Of a DNA stretch of 64,000 nt, positions 16,536 to 26,011 are shown in pieces (within the stretch, counting starts at the first letter, position 1; each line of letters begins with the position of its first letter). This stretch comes from Bacteroidota bacterium (GTDB taxonomy: Bacteria; Bacteroidota; Bacteroidia; UBA7662; CANHCV01), in the NCBI GenBank assembly GCA_947501265.1, contig CANMVY010000003.1:62001-126000 (forward strand). Direction: 5' to 3'. A program made the translations under genes and the position numbers. The notes beneath the pieces are model-generated. The model did no database searches and was not told where the DNA came from. It saw only the letters and a list, made by a program, of their open reading frames with translations.

Positions 16536-17201
16536 TTACTTTAGTCCTTCAACAAAACCACGAATCATGGCGAAAACCGCTTGCTCTTCCTCCAAAGAAT
16601 CGGCGTATTTCGCCAACTGAGCTGAAGCAAACTCCAATTCTTCTGGGTAATAGAACAACACAAACAAAGGAATAAACATAGATCCCAAAGGCGATTCGTC
16701 TTTCTTCTTCATCAAAACTTCCATCATGGGCGGGAAGGCAGAATCAATTTGATTGCGCAACAAAATAACCTCGCGGTAGATTTCGTGCTCGTCTTGAAAT
16801 TCGTCTTCATCTACCAATAAAAAGTCGTCCAAATAGTCGTCTAACGATATTTCAGACTCGGTATCCACCGCTTCGGCTAAATACAACAACAAATTCAATA
16901 ACTCGCTGCCTTCTTCGGCAAATGAATCCTCAATGGCTTCCCATTCTTCCGTTTCAAAAAACTCTTCTGAAATTTGAGACCCCTTGAAAATAAATTCAGT
17001 AAGAAGTAAATCAAACAAATACGAGCCGTAAGGCAGGCAATGGGGGTGATTCACCAACCACTTCTGCAAGAGAGCTTGGGCTTCCAACTCTTTTCCAGTT
17101 TCCATGGAAAAAACTCCTTGAATGCCTTGAATTTCTTCGTTGGTGAGTTGAACTTGGGCGGCAAACGATTGAAAAGCGGCCGGGATTGGACTATTAGACA
17201 T
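16536..17201 (-). CDS. Acidic protein of unknown function
   Basis: 221 residues, not recognised. It is strongly acidic, with a central segment very rich in Asp and Glu (about 85-155: EEWEAIEDSFAEEGSELLN, then DDYLDDFLLVDEDEFQDE). It looks helical, with no signal peptide, membrane segment or cysteine pairs. The start overlaps the stop of the dihydroorotase-like gene by eight bases and it lies four bases upstream of the DUF4199 pair, so it is clearly co-translated. It may be a cytoplasmic partner of one of the neighbouring proteins. Confidence 0.75.
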   Translation of the reverse strand: MSNSPIPAAFQSFAAQVQLTNEEIQGIQGVFSMETGKELEAQALLQKWLVNHPHCLPYGSYLFDLLLTEFIFKGSQISEEFFETEEWEAIEDSFAEEGSELLNLLLYLAEAVDTESEISLDDYLDDFLLVDEDEFQDEHEIYREVILLRNQIDSAFPPMMEVLMKKKDESPLGSMFIPLFVLFYYPEELEFASAQLAKYADSLEEEQAVFAMIRGFVEGLK

Positions 17202-18444
17202 ATAAAATGGATTTATTATTGTTGATGATGCCCGCTACGGTGTGTTGAAATGATCGGTCGAACAGCGGGCTATTCGAACTGATGGATAAATTATCGGAAT
17301 GTTTAAAAACCGATGGTCGATTCAAGGCAATTAAACTTAATTCGGCCAAACGTCCTTCCTCAATGTGTGCAACCTGTAAGCCGAATGCCTCGCGAATGCC
17401 GGTAGACCAAGCTCGACTAACCACATCGAGGTCAAACAGTTCCAAGGATAACAAAACTGCGGTTTGCAATCCCAATGCACCGGGTTGAGCCAATCCGAAT
17501 TCACAGTATTTGTGGTCGAAATTGACCGGTTGGTGGTTGGATACCAAATGATCGATGGTTCCGTCCTTCACGCCTTCCAATAAAGCAGCACGATCGGAGG
17601 CCGCGCGAAGCGGCGGTAGAAGTTTGAAATTCGTATCAAATCCTGCCAAATCATCGTCACAAAAAATCAAATGGTTGAGGTCAACCGAGCAAGTAACATC
17701 CAAACCTTGGTTTTTCGCTGTTCGAATCAATTGCACCGATTCTTGGGTTGAGACGGTAGGAATATGCAATTTGCCTCCGGCGTAAGCTAATATGGATAAA
17801 TCCCTTTGAATTTGTATCGTTTCAGCCAAACTTGGAAATCCTTTCATACCGAGTTGGGTAGACATCACCCCTTCGTGCATTTGTCCATACGGAGAAACCG
17901 AAAGGTCCAATGGAAAACTAAAAATTCTTTTTCCCGTATGTTGAGAATACTCCAATCCGCGAATGAGTAAACTCGAATCTTGAATCGATTTTTCGGGATT
18001 GTAAAAACCTACCGCCCCAGCTTCGTCCATTTCCATCAAGGGCGCCAATGTTGATTCCTTCAGCAATATGCCAATCGGATATATGGAACACGGCTGTCCG
18101 GCAGCAGATCGAATTTGATATTCTACCCCCGTTTTGTCTTGTACGGCTGGGGAAGTGTTGGGAAGTGAAAATACTCCAGTAAATCCTCCACGAGCCGCAG
18201 CCGATAAACCAGATTCTAAGGTTTCGGCATCTTCAAATCCAGGCTCGCCCAGAAAAGCTTGTCCGTCAATAAAACCGGGAAAAACGGCAAGTCCAGGGTG
18301 AGAAACCACTTGGAAATGATCTTCTGCTTCAATTGAACCAATTTTTTCAATGATTCCATTTCGAATAAGGATGTCTTGATCCGTCCCATGAAAAGAGCTT
18401 CGAGGGTCGATGATGCGAGCTGAACGAATGAGGGTTGTATTCAT
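17194..18444 (-). CDS. Dihydroorotase-like protein lacking the HxH metal motif
   Basis: 416 residues of the amidohydrolase/dihydroorotase family. The usual motif after GFID, HxH followed by L-x-EPG, is here GQAFLGEPG, so both first-shell histidines (about residues 62 and 64) are replaced by Gln and Phe. Other family segments remain: ETLESGLSAAARGGFTGVFSLPNTSP, MHEGVMSTQLGMKG and GLQTAVLLSLELF. This resembles the non-catalytic PyrC'-type proteins, which in some bacteria support aspartate carbamoyltransferase; I recall a similar form in many Bacteroidota. Carbamoyl-aspartate cyclisation is therefore doubtful. ATG at 18444 overlaps the upstream stop by four bases; a farther in-frame start would overlap by 60 and is rejected. 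Confidence 0.85.
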   Translation of the reverse strand: MNTTLIRSARIIDPRSSFHGTDQDILIRNGIIEKIGSIEAEDHFQVVSHPGLAVFPGFIDGQAFLGEPGFEDAETLESGLSAAARGGFTGVFSLPNTSPAVQDKTGVEYQIRSAAGQPCSIYPIGILLKESTLAPLMEMDEAGAVGFYNPEKSIQDSSLLIRGLEYSQHTGKRIFSFPLDLSVSPYGQMHEGVMSTQLGMKGFPSLAETIQIQRDLSILAYAGGKLHIPTVSTQESVQLIRTAKNQGLDVTCSVDLNHLIFCDDDLAGFDTNFKLLPPLRAASDRAALLEGVKDGTIDHLVSNHQPVNFDHKYCEFGLAQPGALGLQTAVLLSLELFDLDVVSRAWSTGIREAFGLQVAHIEEGRLAELSLIALNRPSVFKHSDNLSISSNSPLFDRSFQHTVAGIINNNKSILYV

Positions 18445-20411
18445 TTTCGAGATAAGAACCATTCGAAACCTAAAAGGAGAAATGCTGCACCCAGCATCCA
18501 ACGCGAAGCGGTAGATTTAATGGGAGGAGAATGGCCGAGTAAACTGCCCTTCTTGGCTTCAACAATTTCGAATAGGTTGAAATGGTGTTGGTTTTTTAAG
18601 GTTGATAGGTCGTCTTCATTGGGGAATTTAAGTTGAGACTCAAACGTAGGAACGTTGAAGGCAAAACCCAATTCTTGGTTATACCGGTAAAAACCGGGCT
18701 CATTGGGGACTTGGGAAAAGTCCAATTGAACATTTCCATTGAAGGATGTTTGAACGGGAATGATGGTATCTCTGTTGGAAGTTAACTCGATGGGCTTTTG
18801 AGAGGAATAGGGAAGGGAGGTGATGAATTTGGCCCCTTGTCCCAATCGGAAAGATGGAGGCGAAGCGGCATTGCCCTGTAGCGCTGTTTGATAAATAAAG
18901 GGAACAAACAGGGCATTTTGCGTAAAGTCGGATGAAGTGCTAGAAAGATCGGCTCCGGAAACAAAGACTTGACTGCCTTGAACCGAAAATCGACTCATCC
19001 AAGAATCGCCATTTCCAGATTTGAAGATAGTTACTCCCGAACCTCCCACGGATTTCCAGGAAATCAAAGATGGCCAACGGGTGTTTTGTGGAATTTTTGA
19101 AAAAACACCTCGGAAAATAGGATCTTCTAATTCTACTTTTTCGGTGGTGGAAGTGCCTTGAATGGTTCCTAATTGGATCCCCCAAGACGATAAAATTGCT
19201 TCGTTTTGGGTGTTTTTTCCTGAAAAGTACACCAACGATTTTCGTCGGTCAAGAAAAGATTGAAGCGCATCTTTTAGTCCTAAATTCCAAGATGGAATAC
19301 CTTGAATAAAGATGGCGTCGAAATTGTTGATTTGGTCGTAAGGAATGTTTCCTGTTGACGCAATTTGGGTAGAAAACCCATCGTTTTCGTTGAGAATGAG
19401 TCGAATTTTTTGAGCGATGTTGTTTTCGGCAACAACCAGAACGGGAACTTTGCGGTTAACCTGGGCTGCGAGGGTGAAGCGATTGTCGAATTCGATGGGT
19501 TGATCGTCGATTTCCAAGGTAAAATCGTGCCAGCCGGCCTGATTGGGGCGGAACGACAAGGTATCGGTGGTTTTTTGGCCGGCTTTTACAGAAAACTTCC
19601 CCGATGCCAAAAGTTGGTCCCCGCTTTTCAAGCGGATGTTTTTTTCTTTTTGATCGATCTCTCCTTCGTTCACGATTTGGTAAACGATGGAAACCGGACG
19701 ATTCAATCCCAAAACAGGAGTTGAAAACCAGGCGGAATCGATGAAAATATTGTTTTGCTCTTCTGCTTTTAGAATACCGGCCAAAATTCGGATGGAAGAA
19801 TCGTTAGTAAACGCTCCCCATTGAGATTTTTGAAAATCGCTGAATAAGAAAATTTTACGACCATTCACCGGAGCGTTGGCCAATCCTTCTTTTAACTTTT
19901 GAATTGCTTGCGAAATGGTTTTGGACGCATTGGTGTACGTCATTTGGTCGATCGCTTCCAAAGCTTCCTCCTTCGATCTCAAACGAAACGTAGGGGCAGT
20001 GTTCCCGAAACACGTGAGCAAGTAGCGGGTGTCGGCTGGTCTTCCTTGGATCACCTCTCGGGCAGCTTCTTTCGCCATTTCCAACAGGGGCCCTTCTTTA
20101 CCTTCTGCACTCATGGAAGGAGAATTATCGATGAATATTCCAACGGCTTCCCGTTTCCCTAATTTGGGAGAAGCTCCGAGGAAAGGTTTCGCAAAGGCCA
20201 AGGTTACGAGAATAATAAGGAGACAACGAATCAACAACAACAACCATCGTTTTAGGTTGCGGGTAGAGCTTTGTTGTTGAACCAAATTTTTGAGCAATCG
20301 AACGTCGCTGTAAGCAACGGTAACCGACCTTCGAAAATCGAAAAGGTGAACCAGAATTGGTACGGTAAGTGCCAATAATCCCCAAAGTGCAGCTGGATTT
20401 GCGAATCCCAT
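18441..20411 (-). CDS. BatA N-terminal domain / VWA-like membrane protein
   Basis: 656 residues. The N-terminal double-membrane domain (FANPAALWGLLALTVPILVH and LLLLIRCLLIILVTLAFAKP) is the BatA-type signature. A von Willebrand A-like domain follows with the metal site DNSPSMS near residue 95. Then come beta-rich regions, one with a glutamine-amidotransferase-like fold (DAIFIQGIPSWN), and a final membrane anchor (WMLGAAFLLLGFEWFL). Bat proteins in Bacteroidota are linked to stress tolerance and envelope integrity, often next to MoxR ATPases, none of which is visible here. The ATG at 20411 starts exactly at the family N-terminus; a TTG four codons earlier is an alternative. Confidence 0.88.
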   Translation of the reverse strand: MGFANPAALWGLLALTVPILVHLFDFRRSVTVAYSDVRLLKNLVQQQSSTRNLKRWLLLLIRCLLIILVTLAFAKPFLGASPKLGKREAVGIFIDNSPSMSAEGKEGPLLEMAKEAAREVIQGRPADTRYLLTCFGNTAPTFRLRSKEEALEAIDQMTYTNASKTISQAIQKLKEGLANAPVNGRKIFLFSDFQKSQWGAFTNDSSIRILAGILKAEEQNNIFIDSAWFSTPVLGLNRPVSIVYQIVNEGEIDQKEKNIRLKSGDQLLASGKFSVKAGQKTTDTLSFRPNQAGWHDFTLEIDDQPIEFDNRFTLAAQVNRKVPVLVVAENNIAQKIRLILNENDGFSTQIASTGNIPYDQINNFDAIFIQGIPSWNLGLKDALQSFLDRRKSLVYFSGKNTQNEAILSSWGIQLGTIQGTSTTEKVELEDPIFRGVFSKIPQNTRWPSLISWKSVGGSGVTIFKSGNGDSWMSRFSVQGSQVFVSGADLSSTSSDFTQNALFVPFIYQTALQGNAASPPSFRLGQGAKFITSLPYSSQKPIELTSNRDTIIPVQTSFNGNVQLDFSQVPNEPGFYRYNQELGFAFNVPTFESQLKFPNEDDLSTLKNQHHFNLFEIVEAKKGSLLGHSPPIKSTASRWMLGAAFLLLGFEWFLSRK

Positions 20412-20435
20412 TCTAAGCTTCAAAGATACATCGGA

Positions 20436-23315
20436 TCATCGAATAATTAGTTCATCAGCAAAAATCCAAGATTGTCCGCCAGCACCCAAATGCCAATCGG
20501 GCAATTTCCCGTAGTTTTTGGCCTTTAACTTAACGTATTGAACGTTTTTGAAATCAACATTTGCTTCTAAAACCCGTTTCATGTTGGTTTCATTTCGCAG
20601 ATCGTTGGAAAAAGGTAAGGTTTGTGGAGCCGAAAAGGATTTGCCATCGGTAGATGTTGAAATTTCAATCGAGGAGGGTAAAACGATCCAGGCGCCAATG
20701 TGCTGCAAACAACTCAAGCCAACTTGGGAAATGGAAGATGATTTTCCCAAATTTACGATCGCCTCCAAATCGGTTTGTGTACCTTGCCAACCGCCCGCAT
20801 TGAAGGCGTTTCCGCCACGAATTCCATCAATTAATGCTTCGTTTCCGCCACCGTTGTACATTTTGCTGTATTCGTAATTCAGTTGAATGCTGCGAAGAGA
20901 ATCTCTTTTAAAGAATTGTGCTTCAGCAACTGGAGAGAAAAGAGTGTCGGTTCCTTCCAATACTCGGTAAGCCTTTGCAAAGATGGTATTGGGTTTAAAT
21001 AACACGATGGAGTTGCCTTCTGAAGACTTCCAATTTTTCCCATCGGTAGAAACCAACATGGGCAATTGTTGAATGCTTTCCAGTTGAATGGAAATGGATT
21101 CGGTAAAAGTCATGGAAGGGGAATGAATAACCGGTATGGCCACATACGGAACATCAATTTGCTTCACATTTGTTGTGGCCTTTTCGGTGATTTCCTTTTT
21201 ACGGTAGTCCAACGTTCCTCCTTGTCGAAGGAGGTCGTGCGAAAGAAATGGCGTTTCTAAAGGTTTTCCGTTCCAATATGCTTGTCCATCAAATCCACTT
21301 TTCAAAGAATTTTTAATGAAGAGTTTCTTCCCGTTTGGAAGTTGTACGGTTGACTTTTTGAAATAGGGCAGGGAAGCTACCAAATTTCCGTCGCCCGGAC
21401 AAAAGGGATACAAACCTATGGCCGACCAATTGTACCAAGAACTCATTTGTCCGCAATCTTCATTGCCTGAAAGTCCGTCGGGTTGGTTCTGGTATTGGGT
21501 AGATAAAATTTGGTGCACCATTTTCGATCCTTTTTCAAACGAGTTGAGAACATGATAAAAATAGGCCATGTGGTGACTGGGTTCATTTCCGTGGGCGTAT
21601 TGGCCTATTAATCCAGTGATGTCGGCTTGCTCCCGGCCGTTTGTTTTTGAATCGGTGGTAAACAGCTGATCCAAATGTTGAAGAACTTTTTCGTTTCCAC
21701 CAGCAAGCTGGGCGTATTCTTTATAATGATGGGGAACGAACATGGAGTATTGCCAAGCATTGGCTTCTGTGTAATGGAAATTGACTTCGGCTGGATCAAA
21801 TTGTCGATCGAATTCCGCGTTGGATTTTCCTTTGAAGAAAAGAGATTTAGGATCAAAAACGTTCATCCAGTGGTAGCTGCGCTGAAGATAGGATAAGGAA
21901 TTTTTGCGATCACCGGCGATTTCAGTCATTTTCGCCGTACACCAATCGTCGAAGGCGTATTCCAACGTTCGGGAAACATCTTCCGACTCATCTTCCGAGC
22001 GTACATAACCGTATTTGCGGTAGGAGGGAAGTCCAAAAACATCGGCATTTCCTGAGGCGACCATGGCTTGGGCCGCGAGGGAAACATTCATAGGAATTTT
22101 CTGTCGATGGGCATCCAAAATTACCGGGGCGGCATGGTAACCGATCATGCATTCGGTTTCGTTCCCGGCCAATTCCCAAACCGGTAGGCGGCCCGATTGC
22201 TCGTAATGATTGAGGAAGGTTTGGATAAAATCTTCGCTGCGTTCGGGTTGAAGAAGGTTGAGCAATGGGTGAGTTGCTCGGAACGTATCCCAAAGAGAAA
22301 AGACGGTATACTCGGTATGACCTAGTTTGGTGATATGGATTTTTCCATCCACTCCTCGGTATTCCCCATTCACATCGGAATAGGTATTGGGATTGAGGAA
22401 GGAATGGTACAAAGCGGTGTAGAAAATGCTGCGTTTGTTGGGATCCATTTCTTCAATCATGATTTTGGAGAGTTCTTTTTCCCATGTTTGAGAAGCGGTT
22501 AACTTGGCGAGTTTGAAATCCCAATGCGGAAGTTCTTGCTGCAAATTGAGTTGGGAATTAGCGATGGAGGTAAACGAAGTGCCTACTTTGACCAAAACGG
22601 CTTGTTGCTTGAACTTGAGTCGGAAAGAGGTATTTTTTAGGATTGAATTTTGATTTTTAGGGAAGATTTTTGAAGATCCTTCATGCACCAATTCGTAGGG
22701 TTGATTGAACTCGATGGTGAAATAAAAATGCTGTTCATTGGCCCATGCTTTAGAAACTCGGTGTCCAACTATTTTGGTTGGTGAAATAAAGGTGTAAGAA
22801 ACATCCATCAATTGGTCGCGGTGTTGCAAATCGAAACTGAGGTAAGGGGTTTCATTTTGTGGAAATTGATAGGAATGGAATCCGGTTCGGGTGGTGGTGG
22901 TGAGTTGGGTTTTGATTTGGTTGTTGAAGGTTACTTCGTAGAAACCTGGCTCGGCGTGTTCGTTGTTTTTTGAAAACGAGGAGGCCAGGTCATAGGTTTT
23001 TGAAGCATTGGGGTTTTTGATGAAAGGAGTGATCAGCAAATCGTTGTAATCTGCTATTCCCGTGCCTGAAAGGTGGGTGTGGCTAAACCCATAAATCATG
23101 GAGTCGGAGTAGTGATATCCTGAACAACCATCCCAACCGTCCAAACGTGTGTCGGGCGAAAGCTGCACCATGCCAAACGGAAGCGATGCGCCCGGATAAG
23201 TATGTCCGTGACCACCCGTTCCGATGAACGGATTAACCGATTTAACGAGCGGCTGATTTTTTGATGATGCAAAAAATACCGCAAGTACTCCTATAAAGAT
23301 TGCGATGCTTCTCAT
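20436..23315 (-). CDS. GH92 family alpha-mannosidase with C-terminal carbohydrate-binding domains
   Basis: 959 residues. Signal peptide MRSIAIFIGVLAVFFASS, then the GH92 opening VNPFIGTGGHGHTYPGAS and LSPDTRLDGWDGCSGYHYSD. The helical (alpha/alpha)6 domain has FSLWDTFRATHPLLNLLQPE, GYHAAPVILDA, GNEPSHHMAYFY and GNEDCGQMSSWY, which carries the catalytic acidic and calcium-binding residues. GH92 enzymes are calcium-dependent exo-alpha-mannosidases acting on N-glycans or yeast mannan. The last ~220 residues are a chitobiase-like domain and an F5/8 discoidin domain, like those of the partial gene at the left edge. Its start overlaps the SDR stop by four bases. Confidence 0.95.
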   Translation of the reverse strand: MRSIAIFIGVLAVFFASSKNQPLVKSVNPFIGTGGHGHTYPGASLPFGMVQLSPDTRLDGWDGCSGYHYSDSMIYGFSHTHLSGTGIADYNDLLITPFIKNPNASKTYDLASSFSKNNEHAEPGFYEVTFNNQIKTQLTTTTRTGFHSYQFPQNETPYLSFDLQHRDQLMDVSYTFISPTKIVGHRVSKAWANEQHFYFTIEFNQPYELVHEGSSKIFPKNQNSILKNTSFRLKFKQQAVLVKVGTSFTSIANSQLNLQQELPHWDFKLAKLTASQTWEKELSKIMIEEMDPNKRSIFYTALYHSFLNPNTYSDVNGEYRGVDGKIHITKLGHTEYTVFSLWDTFRATHPLLNLLQPERSEDFIQTFLNHYEQSGRLPVWELAGNETECMIGYHAAPVILDAHRQKIPMNVSLAAQAMVASGNADVFGLPSYRKYGYVRSEDESEDVSRTLEYAFDDWCTAKMTEIAGDRKNSLSYLQRSYHWMNVFDPKSLFFKGKSNAEFDRQFDPAEVNFHYTEANAWQYSMFVPHHYKEYAQLAGGNEKVLQHLDQLFTTDSKTNGREQADITGLIGQYAHGNEPSHHMAYFYHVLNSFEKGSKMVHQILSTQYQNQPDGLSGNEDCGQMSSWYNWSAIGLYPFCPGDGNLVASLPYFKKSTVQLPNGKKLFIKNSLKSGFDGQAYWNGKPLETPFLSHDLLRQGGTLDYRKKEITEKATTNVKQIDVPYVAIPVIHSPSMTFTESISIQLESIQQLPMLVSTDGKNWKSSEGNSIVLFKPNTIFAKAYRVLEGTDTLFSPVAEAQFFKRDSLRSIQLNYEYSKMYNGGGNEALIDGIRGGNAFNAGGWQGTQTDLEAIVNLGKSSSISQVGLSCLQHIGAWIVLPSSIEISTSTDGKSFSAPQTLPFSNDLRNETNMKRVLEANVDFKNVQYVKLKAKNYGKLPDWHLGAGGQSWIFADELIIR

Positions 23316-24004
23316 TTTTTGGTGTTGGGGTTAAGGGGGCGAATTTCAAAATCGACCGGTAAAAAGTTGGGAGAAGTATTGGCGAGATACCAAATGGCTT
23401 CAGCCACATCTTTAGGTTCAAGCATATTATCGTTTGCAGTGATGCCTTCAACCTCATCAAAGAAATTGGTTTTTACCGATCCTGGATAAACGGCGGTTAC
23501 TTTTATTCCGTCGGTTCGCAATTCGGCATACAACGAATGAGAAATGCCTTTTACGGCATGCTTGGTAGCAGCATAGCCGGAACCGTTGACGATTCCATTT
23601 AATCCAGCGATGGAAGAAATATTGATGATGTGTCCGGATTGATTCTTTTTCATGGCGGGCACAACTTCTCGGGTTACGTACATGAGTCCGTGAACGTTTA
23701 CCTGAAACATTCCTTCCCATTTTTCGATGGGTAAATCGGTAATGCTTCCGAATGTTCCAAATCCAGCATTGTTCAATAACACATCAACATTTCCTTTTGA
23801 ATATTCCAAAGCGGATGCGACGGCTTGTTGAACCGAGGCATATTTAGAAATTTCACAGGGGATGAATTTAAAATAGGGATGATTGATTTCTGGATTATTT
23901 CTTCCTAGGCCGATCACCGACCAATCTTTAGAAATAAATTTCTTTACAGTTTCGAGGCCAATGCCTTTGCTTACTCCAGTGATGATGATCGTTTTTTGTT
24001 CCAT
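23312..24004 (-). CDS. Short-chain dehydrogenase/reductase
   Basis: 230 residues, classical SDR. The cofactor loop TGVSKGIG (residues 9-16), NNAG (about 83), the catalytic Ser in NISSIAG (about 130) and YAATK (Tyr and Lys, about 144-148) are all present. The YAATKHAV form and the PGSVKTNF exit segment resemble the YdfG/NADP-dependent oxidoreductase branch. Substrate unknown. It is the first gene of the nine-gene minus-strand chain and overlaps the GH92 gene by four bases. No clear promoter of the TAnnTTTG form was found upstream. Confidence 0.92.
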   Translation of the reverse strand: MEQKTIIITGVSKGIGLETVKKFISKDWSVIGLGRNNPEINHPYFKFIPCEISKYASVQQAVASALEYSKGNVDVLLNNAGFGTFGSITDLPIEKWEGMFQVNVHGLMYVTREVVPAMKKNQSGHIINISSIAGLNGIVNGSGYAATKHAVKGISHSLYAELRTDGIKVTAVYPGSVKTNFFDEVEGITANDNMLEPKDVAEAIWYLANTSPNFLPVDFEIRPLNPNTKK

Positions 24005-24055
24005 GCTTCAAAATTCGCAAATTTTGATAATGAGGGTATAAATTTTTTTAAAAAA

Positions 24056-24086
24056 TTTGGTGTGTTGACAAATGTTTGTAACTTTG
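24056..24086 (+). promoter_or_regulatory. Promoter of the OmpA gene
   Basis: -33 TTTG (24056-24059), 19-bp spacer and -7 TAACTTTG (24079-24086), followed by a leader of about 25 bases before the ATG at 24118. It matches the Bacteroidota consensus exactly, which fits a highly expressed porin-like gene. Confidence 0.8.
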
Positions 24087-24117
24087 TGGAAGTTAGACAG
24101 ATTGTAAACCAACAACT

Positions 24118-25938
24118 ATGTTCAAAAAATCACTTTCCAAAAGTTTAATTGCTTTTGGTTTTCTTTCTGCAGTATTTTCTTCAGAAGTTGCTTTTTCCCA
24201 AGCGTTAAACAAAAAAACTGCTTCTGATAAAGCAGAGAATGCCAATTTCCCAGATCGTAAAAAAGATCAGTGGGCGGTGGGTCTTCACGTTGGTAACCTA
24301 AACGTTACTGGTGATGTGAAATCTAAGAATCCTTCATTGGGTTATGCCTTGGATGTTCGCAAGTCCTTCGGTCACACTTTTTCACTTCGTGGATATGCTC
24401 TTTTGGGAAATGCCACTGGTCGTGATTTAAGAACTACGGGTTCTATTCGTACTTTGTATAAAACGAATCCTGCTTTAACCAAATACATCGCAGCTAACCG
24501 TTTGTTTGTTTACAATTATAAAACCAATATCAAAGATTTTTCTTTGCAAGGTGTTATTTCTTTGAACAACTTGAATTTTTACCGCAAGAGCAGCAAATGG
24601 AATTTGTATATGTTCGCTGGTATGGGTGCAATGACATACAACACCAAAGTTGATGCATTGGATGCTTCTGGTAATATTTACGATTTCTCTGGAGTAGATT
24701 TTGATAAACTTTCTCAAAAAGAAATCAAGAGTAAATTGGCTGATGTTTTTGATGGTACATACGAATCTGAAGGTCCAAGCTTTACCCGCGATTATAATGA
24801 TATTAAATGGAATGTTACAGCTCGTTTGGGAACAGGACTTCAATACAAATTGGGTAAAAACTATGCCGTTGGTTTAGAGTACTCTTTCACTAGAACATCT
24901 GATGATTATTTGGATACTCGTGCTTTCACATCTGCTCCTGATAATACACTAACCAATACCAAAGATTTCGACAATTATTCTTTTGTTAACGCTACTTTCG
25001 AGTACCGTCTTGGAAAAGCTCAAACTTCTCTTTGGTGGGAAAATCCTTTGGAGCCCGCTTACAAAGAATTAGCGGAAAGCAAAGAGAAAATCAAGAACAT
25101 TACAGCTGATGATGACAAAGATGGTGTGCCTAACTATGTAGATCAGGAGCCAAATACTCCAGCTGATGCACAAGTTGATTCTAAAGGGATGTCTTTGGAT
25201 TCCGATAAAGATGGAGTGCCAAATCACTTAGATGCTGAACCATTCTCTCCAGATCCAAAAAACGTAAACGAAAAAGGTGAAAGCGTTAATAAATTGGTTG
25301 TTGATAGAAATGCTCCGGTTGATACCAATAACCTTTTAGATCCCCGAAATCCTAAATCAATTTATTACGGTGCTGGAAACGGTGGAGATGATTCTTACGA
25401 TGAAGGTGATGCTGGCGATAACACTGGTGGCGACAATGCTGGTGGCGATAACACAGGTGGTAATAATAGTGGAAAAGGTGGAAAAGGCGGTTTCGGAAAA
25501 GGAACAGTTTGTAACCCAACTAATCTTCCAATGGTTCACTTCGATTTGAATCGCTTCTACATCAAACCTGAATTCAATGCAGCCTTGCACGAAGTAGCTA
25601 TGATGATGATTGCTTGCCCAAGTATCAAATTGGTAGTAACTGGTCATACCGACAACCGTGAGAATGCTGAATACAACAAGAAATTGTCTTACAATCGTGC
25701 TACTAAAGTAACCGATTACATTGTTTCCAAGTACGGAATCAACGCCGATCGATTCATGGTGAAGTTCGATGGTGAATCAGCTCCAATGGTTCCTGGATTG
25801 CCAGATTCTTGGTCTCCAAAATACGATTTCCGTCAGTATTTGAATCGCCGAGTTGAGTTCCGCATTGCTAAACCAGGTGAAACCGGTTCTGCTAAACCTG
25901 CGGCTCCTAACAAGATGAATGCTGGTAAAGATTATTAA
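24118..25938 (+). CDS. OmpA family outer membrane protein with thrombospondin type 3 repeats
   Basis: 606 residues. Signal peptide (residues 1-28, ending VAFSQA), a beta-barrel of about 300 residues (WAVGLHVGNLNVTGDVKSKN onward with alternating hydrophobic strands), two calcium-binding thrombospondin type 3 repeats (DDDKDGVPNYVDQEP, DSDKDGVPNHLDAEP), a Gly/Asp/Asn-rich linker (GDNTGGDNAGGDNTGG) and an OmpA peptidoglycan-binding domain (HFDLNRFYIKPEF, VTGHTDNRENAEYNKKLSYNRA). It links the outer membrane to the cell wall and is likely abundant, given its strong promoter and regular codon choice. The last codons belong to the 103-bp tandem repeat. Confidence 0.93.
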   Translation: MFKKSLSKSLIAFGFLSAVFSSEVAFSQALNKKTASDKAENANFPDRKKDQWAVGLHVGNLNVTGDVKSKNPSLGYALDVRKSFGHTFSLRGYALLGNATGRDLRTTGSIRTLYKTNPALTKYIAANRLFVYNYKTNIKDFSLQGVISLNNLNFYRKSSKWNLYMFAGMGAMTYNTKVDALDASGNIYDFSGVDFDKLSQKEIKSKLADVFDGTYESEGPSFTRDYNDIKWNVTARLGTGLQYKLGKNYAVGLEYSFTRTSDDYLDTRAFTSAPDNTLTNTKDFDNYSFVNATFEYRLGKAQTSLWWENPLEPAYKELAESKEKIKNITADDDKDGVPNYVDQEPNTPADAQVDSKGMSLDSDKDGVPNHLDAEPFSPDPKNVNEKGESVNKLVVDRNAPVDTNNLLDPRNPKSIYYGAGNGGDDSYDEGDAGDNTGGDNAGGDNTGGNNSGKGGKGGFGKGTVCNPTNLPMVHFDLNRFYIKPEFNAALHEVAMMMIACPSIKLVVTGHTDNRENAEYNKKLSYNRATKVTDYIVSKYGINADRFMVKFDGESAPMVPGLPDSWSPKYDFRQYLNRRVEFRIAKPGETGSAKPAAPNKMNAGKDY

Positions 25939-26011
25939 TCGTTCAATTTTCCCATATTAAAAGAGGGGTTGACATTTGTCATCCCCTCTTTTATGTTTAA
26001 TCTAATCGTTT
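25909..26011 (+). repeat. 103-bp tandem repeat, copy 1 (OmpA end plus terminator)
   Basis: Starts in the OmpA codons for NKMNAGKDY, runs through the stop and the first terminator, and ends in TAATCTAATCGTTT, whose reverse strand still reads KRLD-stop like the end of the NlpC gene. It matches 26012-26115 with few differences. Confidence 0.92.
25959..25992 (+). terminator. Bidirectional terminator, copy 1
   Basis: AAAAGAGGGG and CCCCTCTTTT form the outer stem; the inner TGAC/GTCA also pairs across one T-T mismatch, with loop ATTT. The A and T runs permit termination from both sides. Confidence 0.9.

Noticed and set aside
24118-25938. Low-complexity Gly/Asp linker of the OmpA protein as an assembly artefact
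   Set aside because: The codons for the GDNTGG-type repeats vary and the frame stays open into a normal OmpA domain, as expected for a natural linker.
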